This document shows, piece by piece, positions 1 to 9,175 of a stretch of 64,000 nucleotides of DNA; the stretch's first letter is position 1; every line of letters begins with the position of its first letter. Position numbers and translations under genes: made by a program. Source of the stretch: Magnetococcus sp. PR-3 (GTDB taxonomy: Bacteria > Pseudomonadota > Magnetococcia > Magnetococcales > Magnetococcaceae); the NCBI RefSeq assembly GCF_036689865.1, contig NZ_JBAHUQ010000004.1, positions 157,112-221,111 on the forward strand, read 5' to 3'. The notes under the pieces were generated by a model. That model worked only from the letters and a program-made list of their open reading frames with translations. It had not been told where the DNA came from and did no database searches.

Positions 1-886
1 CTGGCAATAGAATAAGATCGCAGGGGGGGATGGGTTGGTTGGCTTCAATCAGATGCAGTGCGACATCCGGGTGGCTGAGTAGAGGGTCCAAGTCTGTATG
101 GTTGCTGATGCGTGGAAGACGCGGGACAACCACCGAGAGCTTGGCCTGTTGGTTGATCTGGGGCACCGCAAAAAAGGAGTCCTCAGCCTCAAGATGTAGC
201 CCTTGAACGTAGGGTATGACACCCAGGGTGGGCTTGCCGGTTATCTCCAGTAACTGATCCAACCCTGGGGTTAGTAGTGCAGGGTCTCCACGGAATTTAT
301 TGATGAGGAAACCTTGAATACGCTGCTGTTCGCTTTTGGAAAGCAGATTCATGGTGCCAACCAGTTGCGCAAAGACACCACCTCGGTCAATATCCCCCAC
401 CAATAGGACTGGGCAGTCCACGGCTTCAGCAAAGCCCATGTTGGTGATGTCGTTGGATCGTAGGTTTATCTCTGCTGGCGATCCTGCCCCTTCAACGATG
501 ATGACATCATAGTTTTGGCTGAGTCGTTGATGGGCCTGGAGCACATACTGCATGGCTTGGGGTTTGAAACGGTGGTACTCCACGGCCTTCATATTACCCA
601 CAGCCCGACCTTGAATAATGACCTGAGAACCAACATCGGAGTTGGGTTTCAGTAAAATCGGATTAAAATCGGTATGGGGTTCCAGACCGCAGGCTCTGGC
701 TTGTAATGCTTGAGCTCGACCAATCTCACCACCATCAATGGTGACCGCACTGTTCAAAGCCATATTTTGTGGCTTAAACGGGGCCACAGATAACCCTTGG
801 CGAGAGAGCAAACGGCACAGTGCGGTGACCATTAAGCTTTTACCGGCATCCGATGTGGTGCCTTGGATCATAAGGGTGTGGGCCAT
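1..886 (-). CDS. cobQ: Cobyric acid synthase CobQ (partial, C-terminus outside window)
   Basis: Amidotransferase-type cobyric acid synthase, which amidates side-chain carboxylates of the corrin ring late in cobalamin synthesis in the cytoplasm. The reverse strand is open from an ATG at 886 to the window edge, giving 295 codons. The N-terminus reads [17 protein letters not shown], the dethiobiotin-synthetase-like P-loop of CobQ, followed by [10 protein letters not shown] and [11 protein letters not shown] blocks typical of the family, and then [12 protein letters not shown]. The C-terminal glutaminase domain lies beyond position 1. The gene is divergent from a threonine-phosphate decarboxylase gene 76 bases away, consistent with a cobalamin locus. 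No cobalamin riboswitch fits in the short divergent spacer. Confidence 0.93.
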   Translation of the reverse strand, partial: MAHTLMIQGTTSDAGKSLMVTALCRLLSRQGLSVAPFKPQNMALNSAVTIDGGEIGRAQALQARACGLEPHTDFNPILLKPNSDVGSQVIIQGRAVGNMKAVEYHRFKPQAMQYVLQAHQRLSQNYDVIIVEGAGSPAEINLRSNDITNMGFAEAVDCPVLLVGDIDRGGVFAQLVGTMNLLSKSEQQRIQGFLINKFRGDPALLTPGLDQLLEITGKPTLGVIPYVQGLHLEAEDSFFAVPQINQQAKLSVVVPRLPRISNHTDLDPLLSHPDVALHLIEANQPIPPCDLILLP

Positions 887-962
887 GAGTTGTGATCTTT
901 CCCAAGGTGAACAAAGCGCCATGATGAAACAGCTTTCTGTCATGAGCAAGGCACGGTAACAC

Positions 963-1967
963 ATGAATGCACTGCACCATGGTGGCCGTCTCTATCAAGC
1001 TGCCGCTGAATTTGATATTCCACTGACGCAGTGGTTGGACCTCTCCACGGGCATTCATCCCCAGGGTTGGCGCCCGGCCCGGTCTATGCCGGACAGCTGC
1101 TGGAACCGCCTGCCGGAAGAAGAAGATGGCCTGCTATCGGCGGCCCAGCACTACTACGGTACTGCGCATATCCTACCTATTGCGGGTTCCCAGGCGGCGA
1201 TCCAAACAGTGCCACGCCTGTGTGGTGTGGGTAAGGTTGGTATCCTTACCCCTACCTATGCTGAGCATGCCCATGCGTGGCGTCAAGCGGGTCATCAGGT
1301 TGTAGAGGTGAAAGGGGATCAGGTATCTGCTCTGCTGCCAGAGCTTAATGTGCTGGTGGTGGTCAATCCCAATAATCCCACGGGAACATACTACTCAAAA
1401 CAGCAGTTAATGGCTTGGCTTCAACAGCTGTCCTCCCATGACGGACTTTTGGTGGTGGATGAGGCTTTTATGGATGCGACCCCTGAAGCTTCCCTGTTGG
1501 ATCAGGTGGGTGTGCCTGGCTTGGTTGTGTTGCGCTCTTTAGGCAAATTTTTTGGTTTGGCTGGGGCGCGTGTGGGCTTTTGTATGGGACCTGCCCCATG
1601 GCTATCCCGCATGGCAGAGTGGTTAGGACCCTGGACACTCTCTCACCCTGCCCGCTGGGTTGCGACCGGTGCCTTAAAGGATGAAAACTGGCAGCAGAGG
1701 ACCCGCCAGGAGCTGCCTAAATTAAGCCACCGATTGATGACAGGCTTGACAGATGCTGGTCTGACACCCACCGGTGGAACCGGGCTGTTCCAGTATGTTC
1801 GTCACTTTCAAGCGAAGCAGATCGGGTATCGCTTGGCACAGAAGGGGATTCTTGTACGCGGCTTTGAGTCCCCTTCAGCTCTTCGCTTTGGTCTGCCTGG
1901 TGAAGAGGCGCAATGGCAACGATTTCAACAGGCTTTATCCGCTGTTATGCAGGATTTGCAGAGGTAA
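963..1967 (+). CDS. cobD: Threonine-phosphate decarboxylase-like PLP aminotransferase (CobD/CobC type)
   Basis: PLP-dependent fold-type I enzyme expected to decarboxylate L-threonine O-3-phosphate to (R)-1-aminopropan-2-yl phosphate, the linker of the cobalamin nucleotide loop. The 334-residue protein starts [10 protein letters not shown], matching the HGG start common in this family. It shows NPNNPTG (residues 135-141), the aspartate of VVDEAF (D166) and the Schiff-base lysine in [11 protein letters not shown] (K195). The family is close to histidinol-phosphate aminotransferase; the N-terminal HGG and the adjacent divergent cobQ favour the cobalamin role. It is called cobC in some alphaproteobacteria. 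Start chosen at the ATG nearest the family N-terminus. Confidence 0.85.
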   Translation: MNALHHGGRLYQAAAEFDIPLTQWLDLSTGIHPQGWRPARSMPDSCWNRLPEEEDGLLSAAQHYYGTAHILPIAGSQAAIQTVPRLCGVGKVGILTPTYAEHAHAWRQAGHQVVEVKGDQVSALLPELNVLVVVNPNNPTGTYYSKQQLMAWLQQLSSHDGLLVVDEAFMDATPEASLLDQVGVPGLVVLRSLGKFFGLAGARVGFCMGPAPWLSRMAEWLGPWTLSHPARWVATGALKDENWQQRTRQELPKLSHRLMTGLTDAGLTPTGGTGLFQYVRHFQAKQIGYRLAQKGILVRGFESPSALRFGLPGEEAQWQRFQQALSAVMQDLQR

Positions 1968-2117
1968 TAAGGGCGTCGTTTGGGGCGGAATATCCCTGGC
2001 ACTTTTGTAACGATTTACAATGTGGCCCAAGAAATGCTTGATTTTTTGAGAGAAATTTTCATACTGTTAGGGTTGGGCTAAGAACCCACTGTCGAACGGT
2101 AAGTTATTGGAGACACA

Positions 2118-4364
2118 ATGAAATTCCCCCGTCTATCGGCGTCGCTCCGACTTGTTCCCCTGCTTGTTACAGGGTTGATGCTGCCTGCCTGTGCCTCCTT
2201 GGATGCCTTTCAGGATGTCAGCAGCAGTCGTCCTGACGTTCAACGTCAAGGTGAGCACGGCGCAGATGTGACTGAATATGGTGGTCTGCCCCAAACCCGT
2301 GGTGTCACCATTGGTGAGGCGCAGGAGTTTGCCCGGTTACTGCAGCTCCGTTATGACACCGCTATCCGAGGTCAAGCTAAGGATCAGGAAGAGGTGCGTC
2401 TGGCCTTAACCGGACTGGCGGCTGGTGCCGTTGGTGCCGTGCTGTTTGATAGTGATGATGATGTGCTAAAGGGCTTAGGTCTGGCCGGTGGTACACTCTA
2501 TACCATCAATCAGGCGGTAGTGGATAACCAGCGTCGGGGTATCTATACCCGTGGTGTGGAGGCGTTGGGGTGTTTGGTTGAGGCTGTGGATAAATCCGGT
2601 CTCTCCACCAGCCGGGTGCAAAACGCCATGTCGGCTGTGCGTGATGCCCGTGAGGCTCGCCAATCTTTCCGGCGTGCTCTGTGGGAGTTGCGGGATATTA
2701 ATGCCGCACAATCCAGTGACATGGCCCGTATGATCAGCCAACTCCAGAGCGGGGTTCCCGTCCCTGAGAACCAGAAAAATGCGCACTTCTGGCAGGATGA
2801 AGTCCGTCAGTTGGCAGGGGTGCAAAGCTCAGTTCAAGGGCTTATTCAGGCGATTAAATCCAGTGGTAACCTCTGGATATCCGATCAGCAGGAACGTAAC
2901 CGGGATCTGGAAGCCACTGTTGATGGTATTGAATCCTACGCAAAAATCTTGGTCACAAAGACCTTTCATGTGCAGATGGCCATCAACCAGGAGTTGAGCC
3001 GTCTGGAGCCCGACCAAACCCGCTATTTAAATGAGCTGCGCGGGCATTTGCAGGGTGGTTTTGTAACCACCAATGGGCGGGATGCCATGAGTGGCCTGCG
3101 CAATCCCTTTGGCAACGTTTGGAAAGCCGATGGTACGGTGCTGAGCTTAATGGAGACCCGTAATGCCATGGCCAAAACGCTGTTGGCTTTAGGTGAGTTA
3201 CGGGCACGAGGGTTAAAAACTCCGGAAGTGCGCGGCGATATGGCGGCATTGGAGCGGGTGAACCAGGCGGTTGTTCAGGTCGATGGTGCTTTTGATCGTA
3301 TGATTGCAGCCCAGCAGGAGCTGCAGTTTGGAACCATTAGCTTTGATACCTCTTCAGCCCTGTTTGCCGACTGTTCCTTGGATATTGAAAATGGTCATGT
3401 GCTGCGTTTAATGCCCCCCCAGGTGGTGTTGGAGCTAGAGCCTAATGCGCTGGAGTTGGTCTCTAAAAAAGTATTGATCAGTGGTGGGCGCGCGCCCTAC
3501 TTGGCGGTTTCTGACAACGATGGTTTGGTTGTGGTTGAACGCATGGACCCCTTAGCTGAAAATAAGGGGTGGATGATGTTGAGAATCGCCGTGGATCGCC
3601 CCCATACCACCAACGTCACCGTTGTGGATAACAAGGGTACCCCCCAAATTTTGAAGATTATCATTCCCCGTGCGGAGGTTCAGCATCTTCGCACAGGTCG
3701 TACACCTGTGGTGGCCAAAGCTACGCGCCAGACCACTCCGAGTGTGAGGGATGATCTTGATTCATGCCTAACCCGTAATAAGGGTAACTATCTGCGCCGT
3801 TCAGGTGGATATTACACCAAAGGCTGGTTGGTGCAGGATATTCGTCGCTTGCAGCGTATTGCGGATAAAGCACCAGGGCTGGGGCAGGATGTTCGGATTG
3901 ATGGCTTAATGGGATCTAAAAGTTGGAACGCCATTTGTCAGTTGCAAGATCTGTATGGCGAACGGGTAACAGGCAAGCTGGGGCGTTCAGAGCTGGGCCG
4001 GTATGAGCAGCGTCTGGAGATTACAGAGCCGATAGTACCCGGCGCGTTGTCCCCTTTTGAGTTTAGTCCACGCTTTGATGGGGTGTTGCTTAAGCAGTTT
4101 CAGAGTAATCTAAAAGAGCAGCTGGGTACGGCGGGTTCGAACATAGAACCGACTGGGGTTCTGGATGAAGCGACCCGTCAGGGGATCGAACAGTACCGTA
4201 AGCAGTTTATCGAAGGCAGTGTGGATGAGGCTGAGGATATTGCCCAGCGCAATCAGGAGGTGTATGAGGACCGACACCCCAATGCCAATTTTGTGATTAA
4301 TAAACAGCGCTTAACCAATCTGCTCTTTCATAAGGTGATTCAAACTGAAAAAATGACCCACTAA
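2118..4364 (+). CDS. Large lipoprotein with C-terminal peptidoglycan-binding-like repeats
   Basis: 748-residue exported protein of unknown function. A signal peptide ends in the lipobox LPAC (residues 22-25, lipidated C25), so it should be anchored in a membrane facing the periplasm. The middle is mainly helical and polar. Near the C-terminus, two stretches (about residues 590-640 and 655-705) have the pattern of peptidoglycan_binding_1 units: a helix, then D-G-x-x-G or P-T-G-V-L-D, then a helix with Q-x-x-x. This suggests cell-wall attachment, but I cannot name a family for the rest. The gene stands alone, with about 150 bases upstream and an intrinsic terminator at 4391. The upstream sequence GGAGACACA provides a plausible ribosome site. 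Confidence 0.75.
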   Translation: MKFPRLSASLRLVPLLVTGLMLPACASLDAFQDVSSSRPDVQRQGEHGADVTEYGGLPQTRGVTIGEAQEFARLLQLRYDTAIRGQAKDQEEVRLALTGLAAGAVGAVLFDSDDDVLKGLGLAGGTLYTINQAVVDNQRRGIYTRGVEALGCLVEAVDKSGLSTSRVQNAMSAVRDAREARQSFRRALWELRDINAAQSSDMARMISQLQSGVPVPENQKNAHFWQDEVRQLAGVQSSVQGLIQAIKSSGNLWISDQQERNRDLEATVDGIESYAKILVTKTFHVQMAINQELSRLEPDQTRYLNELRGHLQGGFVTTNGRDAMSGLRNPFGNVWKADGTVLSLMETRNAMAKTLLALGELRARGLKTPEVRGDMAALERVNQAVVQVDGAFDRMIAAQQELQFGTISFDTSSALFADCSLDIENGHVLRLMPPQVVLELEPNALELVSKKVLISGGRAPYLAVSDNDGLVVVERMDPLAENKGWMMLRIAVDRPHTTNVTVVDNKGTPQILKIIIPRAEVQHLRTGRTPVVAKATRQTTPSVRDDLDSCLTRNKGNYLRRSGGYYTKGWLVQDIRRLQRIADKAPGLGQDVRIDGLMGSKSWNAICQLQDLYGERVTGKLGRSELGRYEQRLEITEPIVPGALSPFEFSPRFDGVLLKQFQSNLKEQLGTAGSNIEPTGVLDEATRQGIEQYRKQFIEGSVDEAEDIAQRNQEVYEDRHPNANFVINKQRLTNLLFHKVIQTEKMTH

Positions 4365-4390
4365 ATAGTGGTGAACATTGAAGTTAGCAA

Positions 4391-4425
4391 GCCGTTCCGG
4401 CAAAACCGGAGCGGCTTTTTTGTGT
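4391..4425 (+). terminator. Intrinsic terminator after the lipoprotein gene
   Basis: Ten-base stem GCCGTTCCGG / CCGGAGCGGC with one G-T pair and a short CAAAA loop, followed by a T tract. It lies 27 bases after the stop codon at 4364. Confidence 0.8.
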
Positions 4426-4552
4426 ATGGGGCATCTTTTGAGTGTGTAAAAAAAGGGTGGATTTTCATGGGGTTTGTCCCTTATCTTTGACACACTGTAT
4501 TACATAAGAGCAGGCTCCTGCCCATGGAGCTCTGTAGAGGGGTTCCAGTTTC

Positions 4553-5617
4553 ATGTCTCAGTACCAGATGGATAAAGATGCCGAAATGGCTTTCCTTGCC
4601 TCCCAGCTTGATGCGTTGGGTGAGGGGGATGGTTCGGTTGATCCCAGAGAGATGCAAGAGCAGCAGTGGGTCGATGAGACAGCCCAGGCACTGGAATTGA
4701 TGTCCGCGACTGAGCACGAAATTGCTCAGCAGTTTCAGAGGGCCAGTGATGGCGAGCCTTTGGAGGTTGAGCAACTTGACCTCGCTGTAACCCGCATGAG
4801 TGGTTCCTTGGCAGAAGACCCCGATGCTTTAATTGGTCTCTCTCTGTTACGTCAGCACGATCATGAAGGCTTTGATCATTCGGTTAATGTCTCGATCTAC
4901 CTTATGGCCATGGCACGTGGCATGGGGGTGGATGAGGAGAGCGTCAATGCGATTGGTCTGGGGGGGCTGCTGCATGATCTGGGTAAATCCCAAATTTCTC
5001 CCGCGGTCATGAATAAAAAAGAGAAGCTCTCAGAGTCTGATTGTAAGGTCATTCGTAACCATGTGGATGCGACGTTAGAGATGATGGAGGTGATGGAGGT
5101 CTCGGATCTAAGCCGCAAGTTGGCCGCTGAACACCATGAACGGCTGGATGGCTCAGGCTACCCCAAAAAACTCAAAGGGGATGAGATCTCACAAGTAGGG
5201 CGCATGGGAGCGATCTGCGACATGTTTGATGCCATGACCTCTAACCGAATATACCGCAAAGCCCGTGAAGGTAAGGAGGTGCTGCGGCATCTCTTGAAAG
5301 AGGGAAAAGAGAGCAAGCGGTTAGACAGTAAAATGGTGGAAATCTTTATCCGCTCGGTAGGGATCTACCCCATTGGCTCTATTGTTCGTATGGCCGATAC
5401 CCGGATGGGTGTCGTGATCCGTAATAGCCGTGCTGACTTATTGCGCCCGGTGGTTCGGGTTGTGGCCAAAGGGGATGAGCAGTTGAACCCCTACACGCTG
5501 GATCTCTCTAAAAACCCAGAATCTGCAGCACAACGCATTGTGGGTACAGAGACCCCTTCTGTTGTTCGCATCAATCCTACACTGTTTATGCCCGCTGCAG
5601 AGCTCTACCACGTCTAA
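4553..5617 (+). CDS. HD-GYP domain c-di-GMP phosphodiesterase
   Basis: 354-residue cytoplasmic protein expected to hydrolyse cyclic di-GMP. The HD-GYP domain covers about residues 100-290. Visible metal and signature residues are HDLGK (141-145), the H170 region, HHERLDGSGYP (194-204, containing the GYP triad) and DMFDAM. The N-terminal 90 residues are acidic and helical with no recognised sensor, so input may be by partner protein. The C-terminal part (GIYPIGSIVRMADTRMGVV) is the usual barrel that follows HD-GYP domains. No transmembrane segment is seen. It is consistent with control of motility or attachment in a strain with many chemoreceptors. Convergent with the next gene. Confidence 0.93.
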   Translation: MSQYQMDKDAEMAFLASQLDALGEGDGSVDPREMQEQQWVDETAQALELMSATEHEIAQQFQRASDGEPLEVEQLDLAVTRMSGSLAEDPDALIGLSLLRQHDHEGFDHSVNVSIYLMAMARGMGVDEESVNAIGLGGLLHDLGKSQISPAVMNKKEKLSESDCKVIRNHVDATLEMMEVMEVSDLSRKLAAEHHERLDGSGYPKKLKGDEISQVGRMGAICDMFDAMTSNRIYRKAREGKEVLRHLLKEGKESKRLDSKMVEIFIRSVGIYPIGSIVRMADTRMGVVIRNSRADLLRPVVRVVAKGDEQLNPYTLDLSKNPESAAQRIVGTETPSVVRINPTLFMPAAELYHV

Positions 5618-5643
5618 TCGACCCCTTAAAATGTGGCAGCCTT

Positions 5644-6510
5644 TTACGGCGTGAGGTTGTGCAACTTCTGGGTAAGAGTGGTTGCCAGGGATTGAGCCTG
5701 CGTATCGACCCATAAATGGCCATGCATACGCATGGCCGGCACGTCTGTTTGTATCTCTACCCTCATGCGAGTGTGGGAAGGGTCGTTGTCTGTGGTGGGT
5801 TGGGTTTGTATGGCGGCCTCTGTTTGAGCCAGGTGCTGAGAGGAAGGCGCAGTCACAACGGCTATGGGGGCTGGCCCTATGATCGTAACCACAATGGGTT
5901 CAAACGCTTGGATGTCAGCCTGAAAGCGGGCTTGCTGCCCAGCTTTTAATCCATCAAGTTGATCTTCCGTTCCCCAAGTCTCAATCACCCCCTGATGTTC
6001 ATTACCCAAGGTGAAGAGGGGCAACTGTTGAGCCACCTGTGCGCCGGGTCTGGCCAAAGGGTGGATCTTAAGTAACTGGCCGCTGTGTGGGGCTTTTACT
6101 CTGTGTTGTTGCTGACGTTGTTGTAATGATTGCAGCGCCATCCTGGCGCTTTGTAGCTGCTTACGAACAACATGTAAGGGCGCGTATTCCTCTTCATCTC
6201 TCCTCTGTTCTACCAACAGGGTTTCCAAGGTTGAAATACGATCAGCCAAGGTCTCTTTTTCATGGTGAGTATCTGACCGGCTCAGTGTCACCATCACAGA
6301 ACCTTTTTCCACCCACATCCCCTGCTTGATATGGATATTCTCTATCTGTGCCGCAAAGGGGGTAACTATCTCTTGTGGTTGAGATATCTGTAGGGTTGCG
6401 GGTAGGCGTTTAGAAAAGGGAAGGGGGATAAACAGTAAAGCTATCACCGCAATGATCAGTAGGCGTCTGGGACGTCGTCTCCAAAGTGAGGCTTGGTGCG
6501 GAATAGCCAT
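5644..6510 (-). CDS. HlyD-like membrane-fusion protein with biotinyl-lipoyl-like domain
   Basis: 288-residue protein with one N-terminal transmembrane segment (residues 17-32, LLIIAVIALLFIPLPF), a lipoyl-like hairpin half (PFAAQIENIHIKQGMWVEKGSVMVTL), a coiled coil (about residues 85-135) and a second half (RVKAPHSGQLLKIHPLARPGAQV). This is the order seen in HlyD/RND adaptor proteins and in the C-terminal half of peptidase M50-HlyD proteins. No partner ABC, RND or peptidase gene is adjacent. The upstream kilobase on this strand holds only broken reading frames, so it could be an orphan or a remnant of a larger locus. Start taken at the ATG before the basic stretch preceding the membrane segment. 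Confidence 0.7.
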   Translation of the reverse strand: MAIPHQASLWRRRPRRLLIIAVIALLFIPLPFSKRLPATLQISQPQEIVTPFAAQIENIHIKQGMWVEKGSVMVTLSRSDTHHEKETLADRISTLETLLVEQRRDEEEYAPLHVVRKQLQSARMALQSLQQRQQQHRVKAPHSGQLLKIHPLARPGAQVAQQLPLFTLGNEHQGVIETWGTEDQLDGLKAGQQARFQADIQAFEPIVVTIIGPAPIAVVTAPSSQHLAQTEAAIQTQPTTDNDPSHTRMRVEIQTDVPAMRMHGHLWVDTQAQSLATTLTQKLHNLTP

Positions 6511-6879
6511 AAGAAATATGCTGCCTTCCCGATAGAGGGGTCTTTGTCGGAGCTGCCACCCAGCTCCTAGAAATAATAGCCTGCCTCATGCTTAGAAAAA
6601 AAGCCCATAGAGCCAGTTGCCTAGGTGTCTATTAAGGTTAGGTCAGGAACCCTGCCAGTCAGGGCGTGATGCCGTCTTCCCCATGGTCCTTAAAATAAGA
6701 GGGCTCATTAGCCCAGGTCTGTATGGTTCGCAGAGGCTACAGGCCGTTTTAAAACATGCTTGCGACCAGTGTTGAAAGTGGGGTGTTCTCCACGCAACAT
6801 AGTATGTAGGCCCCATTAAAAGGCATCAATGGATGGAGGTAAAGCCGGTTGTCGCACCCTTACTCTACGCTTACTGAGA

Positions 6880-7375
6880 AAACAGCCGCTGTGCAGTGGG
6901 CTGTTAGGGGGTAGATACCGAAAAACCGTACCATGGGGTCCAAGGCAGCCTTGTCACGACCTTAGCCGCTGTCATCAATCAACGCCCTTTATCTGTTGGT
7001 TCGTCGCTAAGCGTGTTCGGTATCTATCGATGGCGTTGCCACAACCCCCCTCCAGACCACACCTCTCATAGGGCAGGCCGCCACTGCCTTGATAAAGGCG
7101 GTAAGTGTGGGTTCGGTCATGCGGACCTGGAATGATTGAGCCAGACCCGTATGTTGTAAGCGTCTCTTAAGCTCAGGTATGTGTAGGGTTCGTAGAAGAG
7201 TCTACATCTCAGGGTTGTTAGGCGTGTCCAGGGGCAAGCGCCTGTTTGGCTTAGAAGGCTTTAGGGTCAAACCTTGAGCCTACGGATCCAACGGCCTTTA
7301 CGATTCAGGGAGATGACCTTGCTTGACTTGGGGCCGGAAGCTGGCAATGTTGAGGTATGATCGCTCTGTTGTCAT
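6880..7375 (-). pseudogene. Possible decayed coding region (frameshifted), family unknown
   Basis: The 1158 bases between 6511 and 7668 contain no intact convincing gene. On the reverse strand, protein-like segments follow one another in different frames: one ending VISLNRKGRWIRRLKV, then one containing KPNRRLPLDTPNNPEM, then after a stop a 60-codon stretch containing IPELKRRLQHTGLAQSFQV and ending SIDTEHA at 7007, then a short piece with ALDPMVRFFGIYP. The order on one strand with interrupting stops suggests a frameshifted relic. The last fragment vaguely resembles the GIYP segment of HD-GYP proteins, but I do not assign a family. 6511-6880 and 7380-7668 show nothing I can support. Confidence 0.25.
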
Positions 7376-7668
7376 GCATGTTGCCCGTTCTTGTCTGACC
7401 GGATCGGTGGTTGTTTAAGGCAGTGGATGGCACAAAAGCTGTGCGCTTGCCTTGAGGTTAGCTGCCAAACCTTTCAACGTAGAAGAATCGATTTTAATGA
7501 ACAGATCCTGTTGTGGGTCATTGTTCCGCTATGCTGGCTAGCCTTGTGGATCCTGCTCAGCAGAGCTAAGCTCCAGCACAGAATATGGATGTGGCACGGA
7601 GTAGGTCGCATAAAGCAGGTGGTTGGTGTGGGCTATGTTTCCTTGATTTAACCCCATGGGAGTTTGGA

Positions 7669-8886
7669 ATGGCTGGGCTTAAGGATAAGCTGCGCAAGCT
7701 CAAGGGTCAGGAGGGGGTCAAAATAGACCCTGTGCCACCTGCACAGAACCCTGACATGGCACGGCAGCTACGGCGTCTACGGCCCATTGCACCACAACAG
7801 ACAGGCGATGGTGTTGCCCTGGAAGATGAGCAGGCATTGGCAGATTTCTTAGGGGGGGAGCTGGTGGCGCCAGGGCTGATCCTCATTCGTTGGCACACAC
7901 CGCTGGATCAATGCCATGGTCGTTATCCTCTCCAGCGCTTGATGTCGGTGATTCCTCCCATTGTTGGTGGTGGCCTGGATAATCCAGAAACCTGTGCCTG
8001 GATAGATACAGAGACCACAGGGCTGGCTGGTGGAACCGGCACCACGGCCTTTCAAATAGGTTTGTTACGGTTGTGGAATGGCACACTGCATGGGCGACAG
8101 TGGTTGTTGAGTGGCTATGCCGGTGAGGCCGAGATGTTGCAGCAATTCCATCAAGCGTTGGAGGGTGTGACGCAGCTGGTCAGTTTTAATGGTAAAAGCT
8201 TTGATGTCCCCCTGCTTTTAACCCGTTTTAAGCTACATGGCATGGTGGATTCACTTTCCCATCTATCCCACCTTGATTTGTTACATCCCTTTAGGCGTAT
8301 ATTTGGAGGGGTGCTGCCAGATTGTCGTCTGCAGCGAGGGGAGCAGCATCTGCTTGGGTTGTTTCGTGAAGATGATCTTCCAGGCTCTGAAGCACCGTTG
8401 GCTTGGCAAGCGTGGCTTAGAGGCAAGCGGGGCGAGCGCTTGGCTGGCGTATTGAAGCACAATCAGGATGATCTGCTTAGCCTGACCTTGTTGCCGATAC
8501 TGCTTGCGGAAGGTTTTGCAACCTGCGCGCATGGGGCATACCCCCATGCTGTGGCCAAAGCGTGGATTGAGGCCGACGATGAACCTCGTGCCATAGAGAT
8601 CCTGGAGTCCCAAATCAAACAGTTGGATGGAGATGGCTTGCAACGTCTGGGTTGGCTCTATCGTCGTGCCGGTCGTTGGACGCAGGCTGTCATTGTTTGG
8701 AACATGGCCGCACGCAAAGGGCATGTGCCCGCGATGGAGGATCTGGCCAAGTATCATGAGCATCAGGATAAAGATCTGGCACAAGCCTGGATCTGGGCTC
8801 AACGGCTTCAACAGCGAACCGGGCGCACCCCGGAGATTAAAAAACGGATAAACCGTCTACGCAAAAAGCGTGGTGAGGAGTGGTAA
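7669..8886 (+). CDS. YprB-type ribonuclease H-like 3'-5' exonuclease with TPR/Sel1-like C-terminus
   Basis: 405-residue protein. The central domain has the DEDD-exonuclease layout: WIDTETTGLAGGTGTTAFQIG (first acidic pair, DxE), VSFNGKSFDVPLL (second motif), LDLLHPFRR and, at the end, HNQDDLLSL (final D). This is the YprB ribonuclease-H-like family found in many bacteria, of uncertain substrate. The C-terminal 110 residues (AIEILESQIKQLDGDGLQRLGWLYRRAGRWTQAV and on) resemble TPR or Sel1 repeats. I chose the ATG at 7669, preceded by a TGGGAG ribosome site. An upstream in-frame ATG at 7585 adds 28 residues without family character. A small gene follows after two bases. Confidence 0.85.
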   Translation: MAGLKDKLRKLKGQEGVKIDPVPPAQNPDMARQLRRLRPIAPQQTGDGVALEDEQALADFLGGELVAPGLILIRWHTPLDQCHGRYPLQRLMSVIPPIVGGGLDNPETCAWIDTETTGLAGGTGTTAFQIGLLRLWNGTLHGRQWLLSGYAGEAEMLQQFHQALEGVTQLVSFNGKSFDVPLLLTRFKLHGMVDSLSHLSHLDLLHPFRRIFGGVLPDCRLQRGEQHLLGLFREDDLPGSEAPLAWQAWLRGKRGERLAGVLKHNQDDLLSLTLLPILLAEGFATCAHGAYPHAVAKAWIEADDEPRAIEILESQIKQLDGDGLQRLGWLYRRAGRWTQAVIVWNMAARKGHVPAMEDLAKYHEHQDKDLAQAWIWAQRLQQRTGRTPEIKKRINRLRKKRGEEW

Positions 8887-8888
8887 GC

Positions 8889-9164
8889 ATGAAACTACCT
8901 GTCAATGCATCGGTTAAAGGTGAAGCTCTGATCTGTGATGGCTTTGCTGAAACAGCGGAAGAGGCCATGGCGATGGCCCGTGGCGCTGGGCGTGAGGCAG
9001 GGCATGCCTACAAACAGGATTTTGATCTTGAAATGGTGGGTGATGAAGAAGAAGTTGCCCAAGGGCAGGTGGCGTGGTTGGGTAAACTCCAGGGGCAGCA
9101 GCCAGACCGCCGTTCATCCCTTGGGGGGTGGGGGTTGTTTGCCGTTTGTTGGGTAACCTATTGA
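8889..9164 (+). CDS. Small protein coupled to the YprB-like gene, function unknown
   Basis: 91-residue product starting MKLPVNASVKGEALICDGFAE. The ATG at 8889 has a clear GAGGAG ribosome site at 8875-8880, inside the end of the preceding gene, which argues for translation and coupling. The N-terminal half is acidic and alanine-rich and the C-terminus is glycine- and tryptophan-rich. No domain is recognised. It is convergent with the histidine kinase gene, with only 11 bases between stop codons. Confidence 0.5.
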   Translation: MKLPVNASVKGEALICDGFAETAEEAMAMARGAGREAGHAYKQDFDLEMVGDEEEVAQGQVAWLGKLQGQQPDRRSSLGGWGLFAVCWVTY

Positions 9165-9175
9165 TATGAAGTGTA

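Noticed and set aside
887..962. Cobalamin riboswitch between the divergent cobalamin genes
   Set aside because: Only 76 bases are available, too short for the element, and no B12 box was seen.
7391..7651. 86-codon frame with one hydrophobic segment upstream of the YprB-like gene
   Set aside because: TTG start, no ribosome site, ends in a different phase just before the real gene; could be part of decayed sequence.
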